DNA of 64,000 nt from Cephalopachus bancanus. Its lineage: Eukaryota > Chordata > Mammalia > Primates > Tarsiidae. The position numbers and the translations under genes were made by a program. The stretch spans positions 124,001 to 188,000 of the forward strand of contig JAPVLO010000401.1 in NCBI GenBank assembly GCA_027257055.1, read 5' to 3'. The notes under the pieces are model-generated. The model was given only the letters and a program-made list of their open reading frames with translations, ran no database searches and was not told the DNA's origin. Shown here one piece after another: positions 20,690-33,599 of the stretch; the first letter of the stretch is position 1, and each line of letters begins with the position of its first letter.

Positions 20690-22576
20690 AAACTCCATTT
20701 GCTTGTTCATCCTGTCCAAAACAACAATAATCTTGGAGCTTGTATTTTCTGACAGTATTTCAGTTTTGTCCAACCAACTTCATTTTTTCCAGAAGAGTTG
20801 GCCAGTGGGAAAGCAATGTGTATCAAGAACTGCAAAGGGTATGAGATTTTACCCTACTTTCATGCTAACAAGTTAGCTTGCTACAGTTTCACAGATGAGA
20901 TTCCCGGATCAGAGACAAAGGATTTTATTAGTCACAGCACAAAAAGCAGCATGAGCTTCATGTCTGCATAATTACTCTTGTTCCTCCAAGTCCCACAGAG
21001 GTGATGTGGCGTGATCTGTGTGGCTACTGTGCGTCCAGTGGGTTTGTGTTCTAATGGAAGAATCCTGAGCTTAGCAAACCCCGTTAGTTCATATGTGGGT
21101 TGCAAGCAAACCTACTGAAATGTTACCCCCACACAGTCAAACACAGACAGTTCTGAAATAACTGCTTATTAGTGCATGGCTTTTTTATTATTGACAGTTT
21201 AGATTCAGAAATTCTTTGCATGAGATATCAGAAGTTTGAGCAGATCTTCGGATTACTTTATTACTTAAGGTGAAGGTAGATTTGAGAGAAAAGAAGGAAG
21301 TATGATTGCATTCTTATTCAAAGCACAAGATGTTCTGAAGTTGTAATTGCATAACTGGTGGGGGTGGTTATTGGGCTCTCAGCCTGCACACATTCCCTTT
21401 GGGAATCTTCTGACCAGAGCAAAGGGTTGGCCATGAATGCAACCACTTCTGATCCTCACCACTACTGCGATCTCTAGATGACACTTTCATCTCAGAAACA
21501 GCAGTTTGGAGTTAGACCAGCGTCTGACTTTCTTGTCTCTTGTGTTGGGTCATTTGACTTGACTTGACTCTGGAGAATCTACACTTGGCAGTTGCAATGC
21601 ACACTGAGAGGCTGACAGCATTAAGCTTTGTAGAATGTGTCCAAGCTATCACTCCATATTACCGAGGTAAGGTCAAGAAAACATGTCCACGCCTGTTTGT
21701 GTTTATCTTAGGGAGCCAGGTGGTCATCTCCTCTATTATACATGAATTGTTATGCCTGATCAGATACACTGTGAAGTTCTGGCAAAGGCACAAATACCAT
21801 CTTTTCTAGCTAACAGAAAGTTTAAAGCCATTTGAAGTCCATTGTTAACTTGAGCCAAACAGTTTAGACCTAAGCCTTGAGAGAAATTTAATCATAAATT
21901 TCTGATTACCATTTTCAATTGCGTAAGTCCTATTATTGTAGGTTTTGCTATTTGAATGTTGTATGTAAAAAGCGAGCCAGTGATTCCTCAATTTCAGGTT
22001 ATTCTATTGTTGCTTCATTTTGTAAGTTTCTAGATTATGTTCATAATGTTTCACGCCTCAGTTCATTAGGCAGAAGAAATTGCTTTCTTGAATTGGTTTA
22101 GAAATCTTATGACTAAAAACTCAAGTTAATGCATTTTTTATTTAGCATGTAAATATGTGCAAGGCACTTTGTTAGACGTTTTTGAAAACATAAAATAAAT
22201 TAGGATTTAGTAAACTTGATATGAGTAAATCAAAAAAATAATAAACAACTGCCTAGCTGCAGAGTCTCCTTTGCTTTGAAAATTTTCAGATTAAATCAAC
22301 CCCGTAAGGGCTAGTCTTGTGATTAGTAGAAGTGTGTAATTACCCATGAGGTATGATAGGAGAGATATTCTGAATACACTCACATACATATGTACATCCC
22401 ACCCTGAATCCACCAAGCTCCCAAGGTCTTGCGATCTTTTCTGAAATTTTATGACTAGAGATTCATTCCTTTGAGATGTAATGGCTTTTTAGACTTTATG
22501 AGTGCTCTATTAAAGTTCAAGACTTTGACTACATCTATGTGAATACCCAAGGAGGAACACTTTAAAGACTTGGTTC
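20690..22576. other. Mostly unique sequence
   Basis: Nearly 1.9 kb. A segment near 20885-21130 (TTTCACAGATGAGATTCC, GGATTTTATTAGTCACAG) resembles a reverse-oriented LTR with a backward polyadenylation signal, but I cannot assign it. A fragment near 22135-22185 is weakly L2-like. No gene is called. Confidence 0.4.
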
Positions 22577-22738
22577 AATTAGCTGGGCATGGTGGTGTGT
22601 GCTTGTAGTTCCAGCTACTTGGAAGGCTGAGGTAGAAGGATCACCTGAGCTCAGCAGGTCAAGGCTGTGGTAGCTGTGACTGCACTCCGGCCTGGGTGAC
22701 AGAGTGAGACTCCAACTCAAAAAGCAAAACAAAACAAG
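22577..22738 (+). mobile_element. Free Alu right-arm monomer
   Basis: Only the Alu right half is present: AATTAGCTGGGCATGGTGG to GTGAGACTCCAACTC, followed by a CAAAA-rich tail. The lineage-type ending shows that it belongs to this genome's own Alu branch. It is either a 5'-truncated insertion or a monomer. Confidence 0.85.
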
Positions 22739-22739
22739 A

Positions 22740-25026
22740 CCTGACTCACACCTAAGGGAAGAGAATTGACAGCTAGCAGAGAGCAGCACTGAGGAGAGGA
22801 TCTCTGAGATGGAAAAGGACACACTGCACAGCTTGGAACTCTAAGCCCTGCCCTTCCTAAATGTGTCTTTCTTGAGTTCTGAATTTCTTTAAATGTTACT
22901 ATATGACATATTATTTGCTTTTCACATTTGTTTTCATCTTGCCATATAAATTGCTCCCTAGCTCTTTTGAAAACATTTTTATTTCAGACATGCACTCACG
23001 TACTTGTCCCAAATCAACAACTCTTGCAGGAGTAGAGCTGATCTCTTGGACTTCAGTGTCTAGTACAGCGCTGGTTAGAGGTCAGGGTTCAGAATAAATT
23101 AGTTTTATGTCTTTTTTGGATTATAATTTAATATAATGTAGTGAGGGGATAAAGTGATTTTGTGAATGATGTGTGGTTAGGAAGTGGCAGAACTGTACTT
23201 TTGTCTCTAAATCTACCACTCAGTTCCTTTCCCAAGAGTTAGTCTGTTTTGTTTTGCTAAAAGGAAGGAAATAAAAGTATCAGGGCCCAGAATATAACTG
23301 TTCTTGTTCCATAATTCTTCTTAACGTGTCCTTAAGTGTGCAATGAAAATTAAACCTCCATTTCCTCCCAGGTATCCTAATCTCTGATTTTTTCCTGGAA
23401 CTCTGAAGGGACAGTGTTCCAGTTGCCTAAAAGTTTGCTTCTCTCAGAATCTCTGCCCTTTCTCCAACCAGCAGTATTGGACAGTGTTGGGTCAGAAAAG
23501 CTGAACATTTTTTGTCTAGCTTAATCTTCTGAGCAAATGCTATTCTTTATTGATTGACGTTAACGCCTTGGAAATGACTGTGTTGGGACAGTTGCCTTTG
23601 TTAGTATATCTAACTTTTATGGTCCTTAAGACTGAACTGTGAAATAATTTCTATGTTATTTGAAGTCAGTTTACTTTTGTAAACACATGGTGCTGCTCTT
23701 ACTTAAGGAAAGCAATAATTTAATATCACATGAGTTATGTTGCAGCACAATTGTATAGGAATGCTAGCCTGATATGATTTGTATTTACGGGATATTCTTT
23801 CTAGAGTGTGTTAACAGGTTCATTCACAGCGGTGATTTAGGATGCTCCAAATCTCCCTGTTTTTCTTTGCACTTCTGCTTTCTCCCATTCATTCTCTCTG
23901 TTTCCACTGGCCTTTTCACTACTTTTGTTGAGACTTTAAGCTGAGGCTGGAGTCCTACTGGTTAATGTCTTTCTGCAAATGCATCTCTGACTACATTTCA
24001 CAGTGAAATTTCACAGTGAAATTGAATCTGAGTGTTTTGTATGTTTTAAAAAATCTATAGCTGCTCTTGGTTCCTCTGATCAAAATGAGCATTTAAAAAA
24101 TCGGTCAAGTATATGATGTGAATAAAAAGATTGCCCTTCAGCTGAGGGTTTATTCAGTCTTGAAAAAATACCTTCCTTGCAAAAACAGTTTCCATTTGAG
24201 AACCAGAAAGCACCCGAGAACTTTGGGTCACATGTTAATTTTGCATTAAAAGATTAATCTTCACAGTCTCTGATTTTATTGAGGCCCGACTAATCCCATC
24301 TCCATGACTGTGGCTTGAATTCCAGGAAAATTTGCATGCTTTTCCATGGATATATTTTAAAATCACTGTGGTCTAAATGTTTAATTCTGGAAGAACCAAA
24401 GTGATAAAGAGCTGGAATTGCTTTATATTCTACCATCTGTTTTACCATTTGTCTTCTGCAATGAGAACATTAAATCGAGCATCCCCACCTATTTCTTTTT
24501 AAGGCTCTGATTTAGTGCATACCAGAAAGAGATGAACCATATGTAGGTCTTTCCGGCCAGTAAGGTTTAGTTGCCACTTTTAAAATAATGGTCTTCTACT
24601 GAGCACTAAGTTATGTAGGAGCGCAATTCATTGATCTTTATTTCCAATTTATGTACAAACTATGTAGTAAAATATTTTGAGTACACCATGTGGTGAAATG
24701 AAGTTACCTATTGCATAGATACAAAGCTACATTTGGATGGGCTTTTCTTGCATTTGCTAATTTGATTTACCATCAAACTGGTTAATGTTTTAAGACTCTT
24801 TTAGAAGTGAAACAAGGAAAAACTTAGAAAAATTTGATTTCTAAGCTTCTGGCTTCACTAGGGGCACACAGCCGGCTATGGGGTTTTGGCTTTAGGCATG
24901 TGAACACCAAAAGAAGACAGCTGCTAAATACTATAAAATAGTTAAGTTCTCCATCTGGTTTGCAATATGGGTGAAGATTTGCTGCAAATCTGGATTGAGT
25001 GCCATGCCCCAGTTAGTTTACAAATA
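22740..25026. other. Repeat-poor unique block
   Basis: About 2.3 kb with no recognised interspersed repeat. A perfect tandem TTTCACAGTGAAA lies at 23996-24021. A 64-codon frame at 22903-23097 has no motif. This could hold conserved non-coding elements or intron sequence. Confidence 0.4.
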
Positions 25027-25040
25027 TGACTGGTCCTTTC

Positions 25041-25334
25041 TTTTTTTTTTTTTTTTTTTGAGTTGGAGTCTCACTCTGTCGCCCAGACTGGAGTGCAGTG
25101 GCTGCTTCCGGCCACCGCAGCCTCGACCTGCTGGGCTCCAGCGATCCTTCCGCCTCAGCCTTCCAAGTAGCCGGAATTACAGGCATGCACTACCATGCCC
25201 GGCTGATTTTTTGATTTATTGTAGAGATGAGGTCTCGCTGCCCAGGCGGGTCTCGAACCCGCGGGCTCAGGCAATCCACTCACCTCAGCCTCCCAAAGAC
25301 ACGGGATTACAGGCTGAGCCACCGAGCCCTGCTG
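25041..25334 (-). mobile_element. Young-type Alu, full length
   Basis: Minus-strand young Alu with target duplication TGACTGGTCCTTTC at 25027-25040 and 25335-25348. Confidence 0.97.
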
Positions 25335-25349
25335 TGACTGGTCCTTTCA

Positions 25350-26940
25350 GTTACAGAACATAAAGTGTGGGCGTAAGCACTCAGGTATCCAACTCTCATA
25401 CAAGTTTTCAGCATAATGGCATAAAGATGAAAGCAGTATCATTTTATTTAAAATTTGCTTTACTTAATCACTTAAAAGTGTTTTTTTAGATTCTCAAGAA
25501 TCTGGTAAAGAATAGAAAAATCTTAAACCTGGTTTAAGTTTAAGGGTGACAGTGAAGTAAAAGAAAACACAAATATATTTGTGTTAAACTTGATACCGGC
25601 CTGATAAATACGATTTAGCACTTTGAATCTAATTTTTTTCCTTCAGAAAATTATTTTCCTCAATGAACAACCCACGTATTTATAATTTACAATTAATATA
25701 TAGCAATTCTTATACTTCTTGTATCAGAAGATCTTGTAAAATCCAATATGTGCTGCATGTTGTAAGAATTTTATTTTCTGCATAAAAATAGTGTCATAAT
25801 ATCCCTGAAACTTTTCTTCATTCACAATCATTTATTGAGGCAATATCTGGTAGCTAAGGTAATGTTGGCAGTCTAAATTCAAATCTCTGCATGAATTCCA
25901 TAAAAAACATAGAGTAATGTGAACAAATAAATCCACACAAATTCCATGCCTACGGTATTATTTAAAGACAAAAGGAATTTGTGGCCTGTTGTCGACAAAG
26001 AGGCAAAAATAATTTCATATTACTTTAGTGTACAAAAATGAACACCCATTTCCAGCAGAGCTTTCTCTGGAGTTCTGTTGAAAGACTTGTGGACAGTTAG
26101 GGGTAGAGGAAGGGACCTATAAATGTGGCACAGAAGACAGAAGAGGGAATAAGATAAAATCATGTCCAGGAATAGAAAGTCTGCCCTAAAAAAAAAAAAA
26201 AGAAAAACCTGAAAAAGAGGCTAAAAACCAACAACCATGAAGCAAAAATATAGCATATTCTAAACTAATATAAATATACCTAAAACATGAATTTCAGGAT
26301 ATAAAAAAAGCATCTTGGAACAGAAATTCAAAACCTAAGAACATAAATGAACAAAAACTGTTCTGTGGTGAGCAGGTATATGTAAACCTACGCCCAAAGA
26401 TGAAGGGAACTGAGGCCAGAAAAGAGGTTAACAAATCCAGTTTCTTAGAAAGAAATAATTAATAAGGACTTAGAAACAGAAACAATGCCTTGGATGGCCA
26501 CAGATGGTGGATTCCTGCACCTGCCCTCCAGAAAGTATTCTTTATGTAGCAAACTTTTAGGGAAAAATATATGCAGCTAGTCATGTCTCAGACTTTCTTG
26601 CCAAGACTTGTGACCACTGAGGAGATTTTATAAGCATCTTTATGAGGGGTTATCTATGCTACAGGAATTATTTAAAGATCTTACTGTAGAACACCTCGGT
26701 ATGTAGGGGTCAAACACTGGTCATCATGACAGTTTCACTCTGAGATGGCATCACTCCTACCACGAACAGGCTGTTTTCCTACAAAGACAGAAAGAAATAA
26801 AATTAGAGTTGCTTGACTTTAGGAAAGAAAAGAAAAGAAATATTGAGTATCAGAAATAAAAACTAAATACTTAGCTGTCACAAGGTACCTAGGGGAAAAT
26901 GCATTTTAATTTAACAAATGACACTGAGAAAAAACAATCA
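25350..26940. other. Unrecognised AT-rich sequence
   Basis: About 1.6 kb. The stretch from 26150 to 26800 has an A run and phrases such as GGTGGATTCCTGCACC that may come from an old LTR or L1, but I cannot name them. Confidence 0.35.
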
Positions 26941-26944
26941 GGAG

Positions 26945-27545
26945 AGTGAAAATGAAATTATAAAATAAATAAAAAGGATTAATGATTGAAATGGAAGATA
27001 AGCAACAAATTCACTCTAGGTATAATTGGAGTCCCAGAAAAAGAAAGTATAATGGAACCTTACAAAATAATCAATAATTCCAGAAAACTTTCCGTAAACA
27101 AAAGAGGAACTGACTTCATACTGAAAGAACTTAATAGAGACATAGGAATATTGATCTGGAACAACCAACTCTGAGGTATATTCTAGTAAAATTATTCATT
27201 TCAAGATAGAGACAAAAATCTTCATGGCTTTTAAGCAAAAATGTCAAAAAAACAAGAGAGTTATACTGGTATCAGATTACTCAAAAAAGCAACAGAGAAA
27301 ACAAGGCAATTGAACAACGTTTTCAAAAAAATCAAGGAAATAAAATGTGAATTAGTTTTTACTCTTCTTTAGAGATCATGGCTATAGAAAGGCAATTTTA
27401 AGCATGGTAGAAATGAGGGACTACTCTACTAATGAGCTGTTCTTGAAGAGTTCACTTAAGAATAATAATGAAAATATAACTGGAAAAACTTGGGAAAGGA
27501 CTGAGATTGAGAAACTAATATATTTCATGAATCATTTGAGAAGTT
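26945..27545 (+). mobile_element. Old L1/HAL1-type fragment
   Basis: Translated plus frame includes GIIGVPEKES followed by a lysine-rich stretch, resembling the ORF1-like region of old L1 or HAL1 elements. Downstream AAAGCAACAGAGAAAACAAGG and TTTTCAAAAAAATCAAGG also fit. Many stops; the exact family is uncertain. Confidence 0.5.
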
Positions 27546-27662
27546 GAGATGTACTGCTCTTTTACCCCTAAATACTTGAGTGTATTTCCCAGTAACCAAA
27601 ATTTTGTCACCAAAATTAGGATTTTTAACATGGATTAAAATACTGTATGCAATTGCAGATGC

Positions 27663-27671
27663 ATATATATG

Positions 27672-27708
<37 letters not shown>
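27663..27708. repeat. (AT)n microsatellite passing to (GA)n
   Basis: About 40 bases of AT/TA with one G interruption, then GAGAGAGA. Confidence 0.95.
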
Positions 27709-27710
<2 letters not shown>

Positions 27711-28481
27711 CAGTGGCTGCTAGCTTTATAAATTGATGTTAGCACTCATGACTTTCATCTGCAGCTGTTTTGTAGTCTGTCTTTCACAAACTTCACGGTT
27801 TTGAAGAACACAGGCTAGTTATTATATAAAATTTCCCTCAACCTGGGTTTGCCTTATGTTGTGTTAATTATGATGTTTCTTTACGATTAGCTTTGGGTTA
27901 TACATCTCTTACAGGAATACCACAGAGCATCAGTATCTGGAGGTGCTTGATACTACATGTCCCACTCTTGGTGATGTTAACTATAATCAAGATGATGCTT
28001 CTCAGATTTCTCCACCATAAGATTACCATTTTGCCCTTTGTAATTTATAAGTTATTTTAAAGAATATACTTTGAGGCTATGTAAGTAGCCAATGCCTCAT
28101 CAACTTTTTATCATTAGTGTTAGCCATGCATTGGCGATTACTGCCTGAACCAGTTATTACAATAATGGTTGCTATCTTCTTCATTTATTAGTTGTTAATC
28201 TATTACAGAAAAGCTTTTTTTCCCTGTCTCATTATTTTATTATATCAGTATAACTCACAGGGTCTTATTTTATTTATTGTGTTACATCTATTATTATTAC
28301 TTATTCTGATGTACCATTTTTGATTAATGGGAGTCACTCAGACTGAACTATGTGTCTTCTAATATGTTTCCACATTTTTTGAGTACTGCCTTACTTTTTG
28401 GCTTAACAAAATATTCCTGGCTCATCTTGTACTTTATTTCTTTCCTTCTGTCCCTCCCTCCTTCCATCCTTTCCTCCTTTC

Positions 28482-28748
28482 TTTTTTGAGTTGGGGTCTC
28501 ACTCTGATCCCAGGCTGGAGTGCAGTGGCATGATCACATCTCACTGCAGCCTCAACCTCCTGGGCTCAGGCGATCCTCCTGCCTCAATTCTCAAGTAGGT
28601 GGGACTACAGGTACATGCCACCATGCCTGACTGATATTTTGTAGAGATGAGGTCTCGCTGTGTTGCCCAGGCTGGTCTCAAACTTCTGGGCTCAAGCAAT
28701 TCTTCCATCTCAGCCTCCCAAAGCCCTGGGATTACACTGCTCCTGGCC
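28482..28748 (-). mobile_element. Old Alu (AluJ-like)
   Basis: Diverged minus-strand Alu inside the L1M. It starts TTGAGTTGGGGTCTC and ends TGCTCCTGGCC, with a decayed head (ATTACACTGCTCC). Confidence 0.85.
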
Positions 28749-29057
28749 TCATCTTTTATTTTCTATCCTCTAGTCCTGAAGTAGGTGTTTTTTTAAGGAA
28801 CCTATGTTCCTTTTGGTGGAGAATGCTATTTAGTGCCCAACATCTGGTAAAACATTGTTACTAGGGTGTCTTTTTTTATAGACCATCTCAGCATACAGAA
28901 TTGGGAAATGCATATGTATACAAACATATAGATATATAAATATGTATACATGTATATGTAATGATGTATATGTGTGTATAAAATGAATTCACATTGATTT
29001 CTCCAATTCTAGTCCAACATCATAGAGTTCGCCATAGTCTTGCATTTGCTGTATTTT

Positions 29058-29346
29058 TCTTTTTTTTTAAGTTGGAGTCTCACTCTGTGGCCCAGACTGG
29101 AGTGCAGTGGCACGCTCCTGGCCACTGCAGCCTCGACCTGCTGGGCTCCCGTGATCCTTCCGTCTCAGCCTTCCAAGTAGCCGGAACTGCAGGCACGCAC
29201 AACCATGCCTGGCTAATTTTTGATTTATTGTAGAGACGAGGTCTCGCCAAGTTGCCCTGGTGGGTCTCGAACCTGTGAGCTCAGGCAATCCACTAGCTTC
29301 GGCCTCCCAAAGTGCTGGGATTACAGGCTGAGCCACCGAACCCGGC
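29058..29346 (-). mobile_element. Lineage-type Alu in L1M
   Basis: Minus-strand Alu with CACGCTCCTGGCCACTG and GCCACCGAACCCGGC. Target duplication CTGTATTT at about 29050-29057 and 29347-29354. Confidence 0.93.
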
Positions 29347-30206
29347 CTGTATTTGTTAATTCTCTTCTCCAAAGGTGAGAAACGTGGTTCTCATCATTTC
29401 TCTTATTAGGAGCAAGATTGATAACCTTTTCATATAAGTGCCATTTTTATATGTTTTGAGTGAACTGCCTATTCATGTTTTTTTTTTGCCATTTTTTTCT
29501 TTTGGACTTTCTCTAGTCTTATTCCTTTAATTTTTGAGAGATCTTTATATTTTAGTGATATTAGACCTTTACCTGTGAAATGTGTTACAGATATTTTTTC
29601 AAATTATCACTTGTCTTTTGAGTTTGTTTTATCATGGTTTCTACCATGCAAAAGTTTTTTTTAAGTGTAATTATATTTATCAACCATTTTTATTTGTTGC
29701 ATATGGATTTTGAGTCCAGACTACAGTTAACTCTATCCAGATTTTCTTGTGGTACTTATATTGTTTTATTTTTGTCTTTACATTTAGGTCTCTGTTTCAT
29801 TTTAAGTTTATTCTTATATGTGATGTAGGTAAGGTTCTAACTTTTTTTTTCTCTAAATGCAATTTAGTTGACCCAGAACCAGTTAATTTAAAGCCCTTCT
29901 TTGCCCTATTTTTGAGATGTCACATGTGCTTGAATCAATTTATAGACTTTCTATTCTATTCTATTGGTTCATCAACGTGTGCATCGGTTCTACACTGTTT
30001 TAATTACAGAGGCTTTATAATAGGATTAATATATACTAGGGCTAGTTCCTCCTTATAATGTATCATTTTATTTTGTAGTTACTATATGCATAATGATACC
30101 TGTTTCTTCCTCTATGTGTTTTCTTATTTTAAGTTTTCATTTAGTATTTAAACACGTTTATGTCTTATTTCAATACTCAACGTTTTATGCATATTTGTTC
30201 TGTGGT

Positions 30207-30490
30207 TTTTTTTTTTGAGTTGGAGTCTCACTCTGTCGCCCAGACTGGAGTGCAGTGGCAGCTCCCGGCCACCGCAGCCTCCACCTGCTGGGCTCCGGCG
30301 ATCCTTCCGCCACAGCCTTCCGAGTAGCCGGAATTACAGGCATGCGCTACCACGCCAGGCTGATTTTTTGATTTATTGTAGAGATGAGGTCTCGCTGCCC
30401 AGGCGGGTCTCGAACCCACGGGCTCAGGCAAATCCACTCACCTCAGCCTCCCAAAGGCGCGGGATTACAGGCTGAGCCAACGAGCCTGGC
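30207..30490 (-). mobile_element. Young-type Alu, full length
   Basis: Minus-strand young Alu ending GAGCCAACGAGCCTGGC. The flanks show a weak target duplication around TTGTTCTGTG / TTGTTGTCTG. Confidence 0.94.
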
Positions 30491-30499
30491 TTGTTGTCT

Positions 30500-31890
30500 G
30501 TTTTTTTAAAATTTACTTTTACTCTCTGGTTTGTCAGTTCTTAATGACTAATTTGACTTACATTTATTGCCTATATAACAATCAATGAACTTATTTCTAT
30601 TTTTTCCATTCTTCTCTAATTTTAGATTAAATTTGAAACTTATAGGTCATCAGGGAATATAATATTTATGTAATATGCGCTCAGATTCATTCCCTTCTCT
30701 TTTTTCCCCTTAAATTTGCATTAAGTATGTGAATTTTTAATTAACTCTCTGTCCTTTTGCCCATGTTTTTCCAGTTATATTTTAGATGGATGAAAATCAT
30801 CCCTTAGTGGACTCTTCAAGGATGACTCGTTAGTAGAATGTTCTCTCATTGAGGATATTTGTATTGCATCTGTGTCAAAAATCCTAATTTTGGTGAGTAT
30901 ACTAGAGTTATAAAAGACAAAAATCTTTATTATTAGGAGATATACCCTGAAGTGTTTAAGGATAAAAGGGGATGACATCTCAACTTATTCTCAAATAATT
31001 CATGAAATATATGCACATACATACATACATACACAGATAAAGAAACCAGTGATGGTAATTGTGGAATCTGGCTGAAAACTACCTAGAATTCCTTGCAACT
31101 TTTTCTAAGTTTGAAATGACAACAAAATTATATGAAAAATAAGTGTATTGAGTTGAATGATGAGGAGCCATTAACAAAAATCAGTGTGGTACAGGTCTGA
31201 GTGGAGAGGCAGTAGATTCAATTGTGCATGAGCCCTGTGGCACATGCCATCCCAGGGTGATGGGCAGAGGAGACCATGTCACTCAACAACCTGGGCTGAG
31301 GGCAAATCACACAGTCAGCAGAGGAGGAAGAAAAATCTCGATTTCAGAAAATGTTGAGGTAGAAGAACCTCACCCTCATGCCCCCCGGTCCCACACTTGC
31401 CACTCAGCAAGCAGGAGTGTGTAAAGTGAGTTGTGTTAGGTCAATATCTGCTGGGAAGCATAGGAGGTCTGGTGAGGGTTCTCTTTGCTGTATAATTTAG
31501 GATTGTTGATGTGCTTTATCTGTTATCTCCTTTTCCTCTCATAATAAAGAGAATGTACGTTGAGCAGACTAAAACAAATTTTATTTAAAATTATATAAAT
31601 GATTATATATTATTTAATACATTTGGTAGTTTTTACAACTGTTACATGAATAGATTATAGCTGCTTCTGCCATGGAGGGGGAGGAATAGGTTACTAGGTG
31701 AGGTTATAACCATTTTACTATGTATATTTATCTTATAGCAATGTATTATATATCTTAAATATACACAATAATATTTATTTTGAAAAAACTCACATCTCAT
31801 TGTATTCCTTAAAAATTACCATAATTTACATATATAGTTATATATTATAATTGAATATATATAAATTATACAAATACATTTCAATAAATT
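30500..31890. other. AT-rich, mostly unrecognised
   Basis: The part near 30880-31145, ending GCAACTTTTTCTAAGTTTG, resembles a plus-oriented L1 3' end. A (ACAT)n run lies at 31015-31033. The rest, up to 31890, is AT-rich without a gene. Confidence 0.4.
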
Positions 31891-31894
31891 TGAT

Positions 31895-32735
31895 TTAATT
31901 TTATTGACTTTTTTTCTCACCTAATCCCTGGAAACCACTGATCTTTTTGCTGTTTCCATAATTTTTCCTTTTCCAGAATGCCATATACAGTAGTTAGAAT
32001 AATATAGCTTGAAGCCTTTTCCATATGCTCCTTTCACTAACTTATATGCATTTAAAGTTCCTCCATGTCTTTTCATAGCTTGATAGTGCATTTCTTTTTA
32101 GTGCTGAATAATATTCCATTATCTGGTATCACATTTTATTTATCCATTCTCTTGCAGAAGGACATCTTGGTTGCTTCTAAGTTTTGGCAATTATGAATAA
32201 AGTTGGTATAAACATGCATGTGTAGGTTTTTTGTGTGGACATAAGTCTTCAACTCATTTGGATAAATACCAAGGAGCACAACTGCTGGATCATATGGTAA
32301 GAGTAGGTTTAGTTTTGTGAGAAACTGCCATACTGTCTTCTAAAGTAGCTGTATCATTTTACATTCCCATCAGCGTGAATGAGAGTTCCTGTTGCTCAAC
32401 ATCCTCACCAGCATTTGGTGCCGTCAGGTGTTTTAGATTTTGGCCATCCTAATTGGCATGCAGTGGTATCTCATTGTTATTTAATGTGCATTTTCCTAAT
32501 GACATATGAAGTTGAGCATCGTTCCATACGCTTTCTTGCCATCTGTATATCTCCTTTAGTGAGGTGTCTGCTCAGGTCTTCCGTTCATTTTTAAATTGGG
32601 TTGTTTATTTTCTTATTGTTGAGTTTTAAACATTTTTTGGTATATTTTATATAATAGTCCCTTATCAGATAAGTTGCAAATCTTTTCCTCAGTCTGTGGC
32701 TTACATTCTCATTCTCTTGAGGATTTATGTTTTTT
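31895..32735 (-). mobile_element. Old L1 3' end, reverse
   Basis: Classic reverse-oriented L1 ORF2/3' UTR text: GCTGAATAATATTCCATTA, TTTATCCATTCTCTTGCAG, GGATCATATGGTAAGAG, ACTGCCATACTGTCTTC, CAGCATTTGGTGCCGTC and CCCTTATCAGATAAGTTGC. The coding frame is broken. Confidence 0.9.
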
Positions 32736-32739
32736 ATCA

Positions 32740-33045
32740 AATCAAAATGCAAAGACGGAAATTTGATAAGATACACAATTCAGAATGTGTGTCAGATAAA
32801 AGCAATCAAATTCCTTAAGGAGAAGCGAAGTTTCCTGCTTAAGGGAGCATAAAGACATTATCCCTAAGTCCTCAAGGGGATTTTACATAATGTAATGAAG
32901 AAGAGCGCCCACCAGAGGCTTCTCTCTTCTCTCCACCAAGCCATGTAATGACCCCACCTTTGAGCATTGGCCGCTGTTTCCTAAGATCATAAGCAAGAAG
33001 ATAGTCCTAGAAGCAGAATTTACATAAGAAATGTGAGTTGGCCTT
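32740..33045. other. Unrecognised unique sequence
   Basis: About 300 bases before the pyrimidine tract. Nothing named. Confidence 0.4.
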
Positions 33046-33590
33046 TGCAACTGTTTTTCTGTTTTTTCTTTTTCTGCTCTTTGTCTTCTCTCTCCTCCCT
33101 CCTTCCCTTCTTTGCCCTCCCTCCCTCGCCTGCTCTCTCAGATCTGCTCTCTCCTCTTCTGCTTTCACTCCCTCCCTCGCTTACTTCCTTCCTTTTCTTT
33201 TCTTTTTTTTTTTTTGAGTTGGAGTCTCACTCTGTCGCCCAGACTGGAGTGCAGTGGCCCACCGCAGCCTCGGCCTGCTGGGCTCCGGCGATCCTTCCGC
33301 CTCAGCCTTCCGAGTAGCTGGAACTACAGGCACGCGCTACCACGCCCGGCTGATTTTTAAAAAAAATTTATTGTAGAGATGAGGTCTCGCCTGCCCAGGC
33401 GGGTCTCGAACCCGCAGGCTCAGGCAATCCACTCACCTCAGCCTCCCAAAGGCGCGGGATTACAGGCTGAGCCACCGAGCCCGGCTCACTTTCTTCCTTT
33501 TCTTCCCTCTATTCTTCCTTTCCTTGCTTCTTCCCTCCCCTCTTCTCCTTTCTCTTCTCTTTCTTTTTTCTTCTGTTCTCCATATTTAAC
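33046..33590. repeat. Pyrimidine-rich tract split by an Alu
   Basis: 33046-33201 and 33487-33590 are almost pure C/T on the plus strand (CCTCCC, CTTTTC, TTCC motifs). The Alu at 33202-33486 interrupts it. The apparent 94-103-codon frames here are low-complexity and are not genes. Confidence 0.85.
33202..33486 (-). mobile_element. Young-type Alu, small right-arm deletion
   Basis: Minus-strand young Alu that runs from GTGCAGTGG directly to CCCACCGCAGCC, losing about 11 bases of the usual segment between them. A target duplication close to ACTTCCTTCCTTTTCTT lies on both sides. Confidence 0.93.
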
Positions 33591-33599
33591 TACTGGGAG

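Larger units (their letters stand above)
28060..30115 (-). mobile_element. Old L1M 3' region, reverse, split by two Alus
   Basis: Pieces before, between and after two Alus read as a reverse-oriented ancient L1 3' end: GAACCTATGTTCCTTTTGGTGG near 28798, TTCTCCAATTCTAGTCCAAC near 29000, GATATTAGACCTTTACCTGTG near 29560, TTTTGAGTCCAGACTACAG near 29710 and ATTCTATTGGTTCATCAACG near 29955. No intact ORF. Confidence 0.7.

Noticed and set aside
33033..33317. 94-codon ORF with a serine/leucine/phenylalanine-rich start, like a signal peptide
   Set aside because: Low-complexity pyrimidine tract running into an Alu, with no gene structure.
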